34,032 nucleotides of DNA from CAYSJU01 sp964431495. Lineage in GTDB: Bacteria; Omnitrophota; Gorgyraeia; Tantalellales; Tantalellaceae. Every line of letters begins with the position of its first letter. Positions within the stretch are counted from its first letter, which is position 1. The notes beneath the pieces are model-generated. The model made no database searches. It was given only the letters and a program-made list of their open reading frames with translations, and had not been told where the DNA came from. Position numbers and translations under genes: made by a program. The DNA is taken from the NCBI GenBank assembly GCA_964431495.1, contig CAYSJU010000021.1:1-34032 (forward strand). The letters are read 5' to 3'. Positions 24,529-30,937 of the stretch are shown here, in pieces.

Positions 24529-25605
24529 TTACTTTTTATCCGCTATTTCCTTAAGCTGTTTCTCGTAAAACCGGCTTTCGTCCATATGCCTGCGGATCAC
24601 CAGCATCAACATTGTCAATACCGCAAGAACAAGAACGGCCTGAGCCAGTAGCAATATGGCCTGAAACGTAGTCGCTTTTTTCAGCACAAGCGCGGCCAGG
24701 GCAAAAACCATATTCACCATATAGATAACCAGAATGGTTTGCCTTGGACTGAACCCCATCGCCAGGAGACGGTGATGCAGATGGTCTTTATCAACATGGT
24801 CTATCCACTGCTTGAACGTCCTGACCTTCCTCCTGGCGATACGTGAAATGCTTATATAAACCATGTCAAATATTAAGATAGCCAATATCAATAGCGGGAT
24901 ACTTAACGCCACTATCGGATTCTTCTCAGCCCATTCTCCCATTGCCGCCAGCGCCGCAAGGCTGAAACCAAGGAAGCTGCTTCCGGAATCGCCCAGGAAT
25001 ATCTTGGCAGGCGGAAAATTAAAGACAAGAAATCCCAGACACGCGCCGGCTAACGCGATATTTAAGAACGCAAAATACTGCTGCCCTGTCTGATAAGCTA
25101 TTATGCAGAACGTCCCCGATGCTATAACGGCTATCCCAGTTGCAAGGCCGTCAACACCATCCAAAAAATTCAGGGCATTGATTATGCCGACTATCCAGAT
25201 CACAGTTATAACCACTTCGATGAGGCAAGAAAAGGGCAGGTTATCGGGAACAATGTTTAGGCGCACTCCAAACCCTATGACCAGCAGTGAACAAAGTATC
25301 TGCATGACAAGTCTGGCGAACGCTGGGAGCCCTCTCAAGTCATCCACCAGTCCCGACAGCATAAGAATAAACGAGGCTATCACAACCCCTTTGAGCTCCC
25401 AGGAAAAATGAAAATTCAGCAAAAGCGCAAAAGCATATGCCCCGAAAATCGCCACACCTCCAAGAAGCGGCATCGGTCGGGAATGTATCTTCCTCCCTCT
25501 ATCCGGATAGTCGAAAATACGGAACCTTTTAGCTACATTAATGGCCAGCCAGGTAAAAAAAATTGAGGCCCCAAAAGCTATCGCTAAAACGTTATATATC
25601 TTCAT
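24529..25605 (-). CDS. polyprenyl-phosphate sugar-1-phosphate transferase (WecA/TagO family)
   Basis: The 358-residue protein has about ten or eleven hydrophobic segments and the full set of motifs of the MraY/WecA superfamily: RKIHSRPMPLLGG (about residues 38-50), GLVDDLRGLPAFAR (about 85-98), NALNFLDGVDGLATG (about 143-157), IFLGDSGSSFLGFSL (about 200-214) and DHVDKDHLHHRLLAMGFS in the last cytoplasmic loop. The His-rich loop and DDxxGLP pattern place it with WecA/TagO rather than MraY. It would transfer a GlcNAc-1-phosphate or similar group from UDP-sugar to undecaprenyl phosphate, the first step of glycan assembly. It is the first gene after the promoter at 25650-25678 and so the probable first gene of the glycan operon. 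Confidence 0.92.
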   Translation of the reverse strand: MKIYNVLAIAFGASIFFTWLAINVAKRFRIFDYPDRGRKIHSRPMPLLGGVAIFGAYAFALLLNFHFSWELKGVVIASFILMLSGLVDDLRGLPAFARLVMQILCSLLVIGFGVRLNIVPDNLPFSCLIEVVITVIWIVGIINALNFLDGVDGLATGIAVIASGTFCIIAYQTGQQYFAFLNIALAGACLGFLVFNFPPAKIFLGDSGSSFLGFSLAALAAMGEWAEKNPIVALSIPLLILAILIFDMVYISISRIARRKVRTFKQWIDHVDKDHLHHRLLAMGFSPRQTILVIYMVNMVFALAALVLKKATTFQAILLLAQAVLVLAVLTMLMLVIRRHMDESRFYEKQLKEIADKK

Positions 25606-25635
25606 AATCGAAACCAGTATAACAATATAATTTTA

Positions 25636-25678
25636 ATTACTTGTAATGAAGTATATCGTTATATACGCCGAAATTCAA
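25636..25678 (-). promoter_or_regulatory. promoter of the glycan operon with operator-like palindromes
   Basis: On the minus strand TTGAAT (25673-25678) and TATACT (25650-25655) are separated by 17 bases, a good sigma70-type promoter whose start would fall near 25643, about 40 bases before the transferase ATG. Two palindromes overlap it: GTATAT-CGTT-ATATAC (25651-25666), covering the -10 edge and spacer, and ATTAC-TT-GTAAT (25637-25648) around the probable transcription start. Both positions are where repressors usually bind. No transcription factor gene is in the window. Confidence 0.6.
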
Positions 25679-25753
25679 GTTCCTGCCTATTTTTTCTTTT
25701 AGAAAATAGTGCTGCGTGGTAGGGGGGGATAAGATGTAAGGTGGATAGGCTAT

Positions 25754-26230
25754 TTATTCCCCTTTTTCAATCGGATCAGATACGCCCCAAAGCCCTTTTC
25801 CTGTGGGCTCTGTTGTTGTCGTTGTTGCTTCACGAAATATAATATATTCTTCCTTCAGTTTTTTTTCTGCTTCTTTTTTTCCCTTAGCCTCCGGGTATTC
25901 GAAGTCGGGGAATATCACAAACCCGTCCTGGGTCGTGGCGCCGTATTGGCTATCGCGGTACTCTTCCCTGTATCCGTAAGGAGCCATCATTTCACCGTCA
26001 GGCCTGACCTCAAGACCGCCTCCCAGATCAACTCCCATATCACCGTCAGGGTAGGTCACGATCATATCGCCGCTCTCCGGAGAACGCATCAAACCACGGC
26101 TCCTCCCTTCCAAGCCATACTGCTCTCCCCCTGAGTCTTCATCTCTTTGGGCACAGGCCGGCTGGACGGATAAACAGAACGCCGCCAATGCTATCAGGAA
26201 TAATTTCCGGTAACTTATGCGTCTGCCCAT
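25754..26230 (-). CDS. small secreted protein of unknown function
   Basis: From the ATG at 26230 the product has 158 residues. The start is supported by GAGGT five bases upstream; the frame extends to 26293, but that part crosses the palindromic repeat. It begins MGRRISYRKLFLIALAAFCL and has an Ala-Cys-Ala-Gln signal-peptidase-I-like site at about residues 25-28, so it is probably exported. The mature part is acidic and Gly/Asp/Glu/Tyr-rich, with two related units (MIVTYPDGDMG and LEVRPDGEMM), a lysine/glutamate helix (KGKKEAEKKLKEEY) and a five-threonine run. I recognise no family. It lies between the SpoIID-domain gene and the glycan operon promoter, so an envelope role is possible but unproven. 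Confidence 0.75.
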   Translation of the reverse strand: MGRRISYRKLFLIALAAFCLSVQPACAQRDEDSGGEQYGLEGRSRGLMRSPESGDMIVTYPDGDMGVDLGGGLEVRPDGEMMAPYGYREEYRDSQYGATTQDGFVIFPDFEYPEAKGKKEAEKKLKEEYIIFREATTTTTEPTGKGLWGVSDPIEKGE

Positions 26231-26252
26231 TTTATACCTCGATCCATTAAAC

Positions 26253-26285
26253 GTAGGGGTTTGATTAATCAAACCCCTACATTGT
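26253..26285. repeat. palindromic repeat, copy 2 (perfect 28-bp palindrome)
   Basis: GTAGGGGTTTGATT followed by its exact reverse complement AATCAAACCCCTAC fills 26253-26280, and ATTGT follows. The last 18 bases (26268-26285) are identical to 10903-10920. There is no T-run after either arm, so it is not a typical terminator. A further 7-bp inverted repeat, ATTGTGA (26281-26287) and TCACAAT (26303-26309), adjoins it. The element lies between the SpoIID gene and the small secreted protein. Confidence 0.8.
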
Positions 26286-26353
26286 GAATACAAATCAAAC
26301 CCTCACAATATTAACATTACATTGTAAATGCGTCCTTGACAACAAATAACAGC

Positions 26354-27640
26354 TCACTTTTTCTTTTCTATAAGGTTCCTGATATTAACAATTTCCGCGC
26401 CTGGATAGTAATGCTTCAGTATCCTTTCAGCGCTCCACCATCTCACCGCGAGGCCGAACGCCCCCCACTGGCACATGCCCACGCCATGACCCCAGCCATA
26501 CCCGCTGAAATAATAGAAGAACGGATATTTTTTTACCCGCATATTCGTGCTCTTTATAATACGTCCTCCTATCGCACTGGCAAAATCCGGGGCCTTTATA
26601 TCAAACCATTTATTGCCGCTCTTGATGCTCACATACTCAAGGCGTCCTGATGCGTCCCGTTTACCCGCCTTTATCCCATCTATCCTTCGTATATTATAGC
26701 CGGAGTCGTTCAGCTTCTGCATTATAGCCTTTGTAGGCACCCGTGCCTGCCAGCGGAAATGTGGTGACCATCTGCACCACCGGCATTTCACGCCTTCTAG
26801 GGGAGGGATGTTATCTTCGTTCCAGAGCATTGAAGCGTTCTCTGTATGTCCCCCGCAGCAGGAATGAAAATACGCCGCGAACACCTTCCCGCCATACGCC
26901 AGCACCTTGCCCTTTGTCTCCATTACTGCCCTGGTCGTTCGCCATCTTTCAGCGGACTTCCCGCCGTATACCTGTGAAAAAGTATCCGCTGTCATATCAT
27001 AATTCCTGTTTTTTCTCCGCAAAGCCTGACTCAGCGCGAAAGTCCGTGAAACAACGGCCTGTGCCCTCAATGCCGCGGAAGGCCAGAAACAGTTGACCTC
27101 ACATGGCAATACCCCTTTCAAATAATCCTCCAGCTCAACCCTGTTTACAGCATCCATACCGTTGGCTGTTCTGATGATATCTGCCTCTCCACGGTATGAG
27201 TCGCCGTCCAGGACAAGGGCTTTATCCCTGGAAGTTGAAATGCGCAAACTATCCGTCCTGAATATCATGCCATCAAACTTTATACCGGCATTAACGACAG
27301 AGACGTCTATGGGTTTCTTGAACCTGATGTTCTCCTGTAGAACCTCTCCCGTCTCTGGATCGCTGATCCAGCAGGGCCCTTTTGCTGAAAACTGTATTTT
27401 TTTCGCGTCATGAACGACCCTTATCCTCACAACAAATGGATAGCCCCTTTTTTCGCGAAAAGACCTGACTGAATAAAGGAAAAGCGAGAACACGCAAAGG
27501 CCGGTAATAACTGCACTGATGGTCCAGATCGTTCTGTTTTTTGCGGTAAAAAAACTTCGGTTTTTTTTCAACACGGTATCACGGATTTCCATTTTTAAAA
27601 TTCGACATCCTGAATCCGAATTCGGATCTATTCTTCTCAT
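26354..27640 (-). CDS. SpoIID/LytB-domain membrane-anchored cell-wall protein
   Basis: The 428-residue protein has one N-terminal membrane helix (about residues 38-57) and then a periplasmic SpoIID domain: ELEDYLKGVLPCEV, with E181 at the position of the catalytic glutamate of SpoIID, FWPSAALRAQAVVSRTFAL, DTFSQVYGG, FHSCCGGHTENA with Cys and His residues suited to a metal site, and GYGWGHGVGMCQWGAFGLA near the C-terminus. SpoIID is a lytic transglycosylase acting on peptidoglycan stripped of stem peptides. No sporulation genes are seen, and such proteins also occur in non-sporulating Gram-negatives, where a role in wall remodelling or division is likely. The ATG at 27640 or an ATG at 27592 could be the start; neither has a good ribosome site. 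It follows DUF2905 by 18 bases. Confidence 0.9.
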   Translation of the reverse strand: MRRIDPNSDSGCRILKMEIRDTVLKKNRSFFTAKNRTIWTISAVITGLCVFSLFLYSVRSFREKRGYPFVVRIRVVHDAKKIQFSAKGPCWISDPETGEVLQENIRFKKPIDVSVVNAGIKFDGMIFRTDSLRISTSRDKALVLDGDSYRGEADIIRTANGMDAVNRVELEDYLKGVLPCEVNCFWPSAALRAQAVVSRTFALSQALRRKNRNYDMTADTFSQVYGGKSAERWRTTRAVMETKGKVLAYGGKVFAAYFHSCCGGHTENASMLWNEDNIPPLEGVKCRWCRWSPHFRWQARVPTKAIMQKLNDSGYNIRRIDGIKAGKRDASGRLEYVSIKSGNKWFDIKAPDFASAIGGRIIKSTNMRVKKYPFFYYFSGYGWGHGVGMCQWGAFGLAVRWWSAERILKHYYPGAEIVNIRNLIEKKK

Positions 27641-27658
27641 CTTCGGCTGTATAAATTT

Positions 27659-27877
27659 CTACCTTCGAGACCATATGTAGAAAATTATTGACAAAATTAT
27701 ACTCGCCAGGATACAGGTGGTTATCGGAAAATAAAAAGTGAAATTCCCACGCTTAACAATGATGTCGCCCGGCAATCTGCCCAGCCATGGAACCCTGCCC
27801 GCCAGAAGGAATATCTCCCCGATCACCACCAGCACAAGGCCTGTGATGATCAGGTATTTCCCGATGAGCTGTATCAT
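27659..27877 (-). CDS. DUF2905 family small membrane protein
   Basis: The 72-residue protein has two hydrophobic helices (about residues 5-24 and 50-68) separated by the hallmark RVPWLGRLPGDIIVKRGNFT (about 28-47). That central sequence and the total length are diagnostic of DUF2905. The family is widespread, has no established function and is often found beside ruvB, as here: the start lies nine bases after the ruvB stop. It is therefore probably transcribed with the ruv genes. Confidence 0.93.
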   Translation of the reverse strand: MIQLIGKYLIITGLVLVVIGEIFLLAGRVPWLGRLPGDIIVKRGNFTFYFPITTCILASIILSIIFYIWSRR

Positions 27878-27886
27878 ACAATCACC

Positions 27887-28933
27887 TCAGAAAAGCTCCC
27901 GGCAGGTGCTGCCGCTTCTGCCCATATATTTATGTCCCTTCTCGGTCAACTCCCGCCCACGGGATGTCCTTCTCAGCAAACCAATCATTAAAAGATACGG
28001 TTCGATTATTTCTTCGATAGTATCGGCCTCTTCATTGAGAGATGACGCCAGCGCGTCCACGCCCACGGGGCCACCGTTGTAGGAGTCATATATGGTCTCC
28101 ATGAGTTTCCGGTCAATCCTGCTGAGTCCCATCTCATCTATCCCATGATTTTCCATGGCCGCTACAACCCGGTCCTTGTTAATGCGCCCGTCTGATTTTA
28201 CCTGGACCCAGTCCCTGACCCTTCTCAAAAGCCGGTTCGCTATCCTGGGAGTCCCCCTGGAACGCCTTGCTATCTCCGAGGACCCCTCTTCGTCTATCTG
28301 GATCCCGAGAAGACCGGCAGAGCGTTTTATGATGCTCGCGAGATCTTCAACGGAATAAAAATCGAGGTGAAGAGACATGCCGAAACGGTCTCTCAGGGGA
28401 GCGCTTAACAGGCCCGATCTGGTCGTAGCGCCGATCAGCGTGAAATTCTTAAGGTTGAATTTTATGCTCTTGGCATACGGCCCTTTATCGACCAGAAAGT
28501 CTATCTGGAAATTCTCCATGGCCGGATACATGAATTCCTCCACTACCCTGGAAAGGCGGTGGACCTCATCGATAAAGAGTATATCCCCCTCGGAAAGGTT
28601 TGTCAGGATCCCGATAAGGTCTCCGGCTCTTTCAATAGCAGGTCCGCTGGTAACGACTATTTTTGTCCCTTTCTCTTTTGCGATTATATACGCGAGTGAG
28701 GTCTTCCCCAGACCCGGCGGACCTGAAAAAAGCATATGTTCAAGAGGTTCGTTCCTCTTCATTGCGGCTTTAAGCGCTATGTCGAGCATTTCCAATGCCG
28801 GCTTCTGTCCCGTGAAATCCTTTAACAGCTCGGGCCGAAGCGTGAGGTTCATTATTACGTCATCTTCGGATTCCTCTTTTATCACCATCTCTTCGGTCTT
28901 ATCTATATACTTTTCCCGCTTATTCTCTTCCAT
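27887..28933 (-). CDS. ruvB: Holliday junction branch migration ATPase RuvB
   Basis: The 348-residue protein has LRPELLKDFTGQ (about residues 32-43), Walker A GPPGLGKT (71-78), Walker B ILFIDEVHRLS (118-128), sensor 1 GATTRSGLLSAPLRDRFG (168-185) containing the arginine finger, and the C-terminal winged helix with GGPVGVDALASSL and EPYLLMIGLLRRTSRGR. This is full length and typical. RuvB is the hexameric motor that drives branch migration on Holliday junctions with RuvA. The N-terminus has an extra acidic stretch (DKTEEMVIKEESEDD) longer than in E. coli. GAGGG lies seven bases before the ATG. A gap of 43 bases separates it from ruvA. Confidence 0.97.
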   Translation of the reverse strand: MEENKREKYIDKTEEMVIKEESEDDVIMNLTLRPELLKDFTGQKPALEMLDIALKAAMKRNEPLEHMLFSGPPGLGKTSLAYIIAKEKGTKIVVTSGPAIERAGDLIGILTNLSEGDILFIDEVHRLSRVVEEFMYPAMENFQIDFLVDKGPYAKSIKFNLKNFTLIGATTRSGLLSAPLRDRFGMSLHLDFYSVEDLASIIKRSAGLLGIQIDEEGSSEIARRSRGTPRIANRLLRRVRDWVQVKSDGRINKDRVVAAMENHGIDEMGLSRIDRKLMETIYDSYNGGPVGVDALASSLNEEADTIEEIIEPYLLMIGLLRRTSRGRELTEKGHKYMGRSGSTCRELF

Positions 28934-28976
28934 TATTAATCCCTCATTTTAAAATACTGATTTTTCATTGCTGATT

Positions 28977-29603
28977 TTAAACTGCCTTGCGTTCCCTGTA
29001 AATCTCATTCAACAACTCTTCACTGGTTTTGACATCCGGATTTCTTTTCAGCGCCTTGTCTATCATCTCTTCCACTTCGGATCTCTTATACTGAAGCTGT
29101 GACAGGACAATAAAGACTTCTTCTCTGACATCGTCCTTTTGATCCTCAGCGGCTCCTGCGAACTTGTCCTGGATAAGGCCGTACTTGCCGACCTTTCCCT
29201 GCAGTTTAGCCACAATAAGGCGGGCCCGCTGTTCCCCGATACCCGGCAGCTTCTTTAAGAAGGAAATATCTCCGCTATCTATGGCTCCTGCCGTAAGGGA
29301 GAACGGTTCTATAAGGGCTTTGCATGCGGCTTTGGGCCCGACGCCGGATACAGAGATAAATTTTTCAAAAAATTCCTTTTCTACATCGTTCTGAAAACCT
29401 ATAAGCACGGGAACACTGCGAGAAGGTTCCATCTGGTAATAATGGTAGGTGACCAGTTCTACCTGGCCTTGGAGCCCGTTCTCTTTTTCAATGGATTTCA
29501 TGACAGCGAACGGGACCAGGACCTCGTAGCATATGCCGCCGGTATTGATGAGAAGCCCTCCCTCCTTCTTACCGACTATTGTTCCGGATATGCGTGAGAT
29601 CAT
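28977..29603 (-). CDS. ruvA: Holliday junction branch migration protein RuvA
   Basis: The 208-residue protein has the N-terminal OB fold (MISRISGTIVGKKEGGLLIN), two helix-hairpin-helix motifs (FISVSGVGPKAA at about residues 87-98 and LKKLPGIGEQRARLIVAKLQ at about 121-140), and a C-terminal RuvB-binding domain (FIVLSQLQYKRSEVEEMIDK). RuvA tetramers hold the four-way junction and load RuvB. The ATG overlaps the ruvC stop as ATGA, so the two are translationally coupled. Confidence 0.97.
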   Translation of the reverse strand: MISRISGTIVGKKEGGLLINTGGICYEVLVPFAVMKSIEKENGLQGQVELVTYHYYQMEPSRSVPVLIGFQNDVEKEFFEKFISVSGVGPKAACKALIEPFSLTAGAIDSGDISFLKKLPGIGEQRARLIVAKLQGKVGKYGLIQDKFAGAAEDQKDDVREEVFIVLSQLQYKRSEVEEMIDKALKRNPDVKTSEELLNEIYRERKAV

Positions 29604-30082
29604 GTCACTCCTTCTATATACACATAGCTCACGGCCATTGCCAGCGCATCGCTGATATCCAGGGGTTCGGGAAGAGATTTAAGGCCTAACAGCTCCTTTA
29701 CCATTCTCTGCACCTGGCATTTCGCCGCCCTTCCGTTTCCCGTAACAGCTTTTTTTATCCGCGTGGATGGATAGTTCAGGAGCCTGACCCCCTTAAGACC
29801 GCACGCCAGGCACACAACGGCCCTGGCATGACCCATGAGTATGGCAGTCGCAGGATGTTTGTAATGGGAATAAATTTTTTCCAGAACAAGGACGGCGGGT
29901 TTGTGCTCGTCGATAATATCCCTTATGTTCTCGAAGATATCCGTGAGCCGCAAAGCAATACCGTCCTGCGGAGATGTCCTTATCACTCCGGCCTCGACAA
30001 GTTTCATCTTACCGGGGCTGCTGGACTCTATCAACCCATACCCTGTCCTCTGCAATCCTGGATCAATACCTAGAATTTTCAC
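29600..30082 (-). CDS. ruvC: Holliday junction resolvase RuvC
   Basis: The 160-residue protein begins MKILGIDPGLQRTGYGLIE and carries the four acidic catalytic residues of RuvC: D7, E68 (in VLVLEKIY), D142 and D145 (in LDISDALAMA). NGRAAKCQVQRMV fits the DNA-binding helix region. It is an RNase H-fold endonuclease that cuts Holliday junctions symmetrically. The start is GTG at 30082, four bases after the yebC stop; its own ribosome site is weak, so coupling to yebC is likely. Confidence 0.96.
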   Translation of the reverse strand: MKILGIDPGLQRTGYGLIESSSPGKMKLVEAGVIRTSPQDGIALRLTDIFENIRDIIDEHKPAVLVLEKIYSHYKHPATAILMGHARAVVCLACGLKGVRLLNYPSTRIKKAVTGNGRAAKCQVQRMVKELLGLKSLPEPLDISDALAMAVSYVYIEGVT

Positions 30083-30086
30083 AAAT

Positions 30087-30845
30087 TCAGCCGGCGTTTT
30101 CTATCTCGTTTATGATTTTATCCGGAATATCGAAATTTGAATAAACATTCTGAACATCGTCATTATCTTCAAGCTCATCAACGAGCTGCAGAACCTTTTT
30201 GGCGATATCCATATCCTTGATCTTGATGGTGTTTTTTGGTACCATGCTGAGCTCGCCTGATTCCACTTGGACCTTTTCCCCCAAAAGAGCTGAACGAACC
30301 TTGTCAAAATCCTGCGGCTGGCACGTTATCTGGAAAAAATCCTCATCAGAAGTAAAATCATCCGCTCCAGCGTCTATTGCTATCGTCATGAGCTCTTCTT
30401 CATTCGCGGATCCCCTTTTCACGAGAAAAATGCCTTTCTTTTCGAACTGAAAAGCGACCGAACCAGCGCCGGCCATGTTACCGCCCCTCTTTGAGAATAT
30501 ATTGCGAACATCGCTTGTGGTGCGGTTCTTGTTATCGGTAAGACCCTCGACCATAACAGCCACACCGCCGGGCGCGTATCCTTCAAAAGACACATTTTCA
30601 TAGCTGGTCCCCTCAAGCTCTCCAGTCCCTTTCTTTATCGCGCGTTCGATATTATCCGCCGGCATATTGGCGTCTTTGGCTTTTTGTATTGCGATTCTCA
30701 GCCCAGAGTTGGCGTCGGGGCTCCCTCCGCCATCCCTTGCTGCCACAGTAAGCTCCCTTATGAGTTTTGTGAAAAGTTTTCCCCGTTTCGCGTCAACCGC
30801 ACCCTTTTTATGTTTTATACTGGCCCATTTGGAATGTCCGGACAT
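30087..30845 (-). CDS. yebC: YebC/PmpR family protein
   Basis: The 252-residue protein begins MSGHSKWASIKHKKGAVDAK and continues KLFTKLIRELTVAARDGGG, NMPADNIERAIKKGTGE, YEGYAPGG-type sequence (FEGYAPGGVAVMVEGLTDNK) and RNIFSKRGGNMAGAGSVAFQF, all diagnostic of the YebC/TACO1 family. Members have been described as transcription regulators and as factors that help ribosomes through difficult proline stretches. AAGGAGG lies six bases before the ATG. It leads the ruv cluster, an arrangement shared by many bacteria. The 92-base gap upstream contains a cluster of short repeats. Confidence 0.96.
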   Translation of the reverse strand: MSGHSKWASIKHKKGAVDAKRGKLFTKLIRELTVAARDGGGSPDANSGLRIAIQKAKDANMPADNIERAIKKGTGELEGTSYENVSFEGYAPGGVAVMVEGLTDNKNRTTSDVRNIFSKRGGNMAGAGSVAFQFEKKGIFLVKRGSANEEELMTIAIDAGADDFTSDEDFFQITCQPQDFDKVRSALLGEKVQVESGELSMVPKNTIKIKDMDIAKKVLQLVDELEDNDDVQNVYSNFDIPDKIINEIENAG

Positions 30846-30870
30846 TTGTTGCCTCCTTGATATAGCCTTA

Positions 30871-30934
30871 TTAGTCGACAGTCAATAGCCGATAGTCTAT
30901 AGGCCATTGACTATCGACCATCGGCCATTGACTA
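30871..30934. repeat. cluster of short direct and inverted repeats
   Basis: GGCCATTGACT occurs at 30902-30912 and 30923-30933, spaced 21 bp (about two helical turns), and its near reverse complement AGTCAATAGCC at 30880-30890. CGATAGTC (30890-30897) and GACTATCG (30909-30916) form a further exact inverted pair. The block begins just after the stop of the EF-G-like gene. It can form an 11-bp stem, but no T-run follows on the minus strand, so it is not a classical terminator. Confidence 0.7.
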
Positions 30935-30937
30935 AAT

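Noticed and set aside
25690..25735. AT-rich hairpin CTATTTTCT/AGAAAAAATAG and a seven-G run before the glycan promoter as a terminator
   Set aside because: The stem is weak and no T-run follows on the minus strand.
26311..26345. Possible promoter TTGTCA-17-TAATGT for the small secreted protein
   Set aside because: The -10 box matches consensus at only three of six bases and no other support is visible.
27614..27627. 14-bp palindrome ATCCGAATTCGGAT
   Set aside because: It lies in the N-terminal codons of the SpoIID gene, is single-copy in the window and has no other supporting context.
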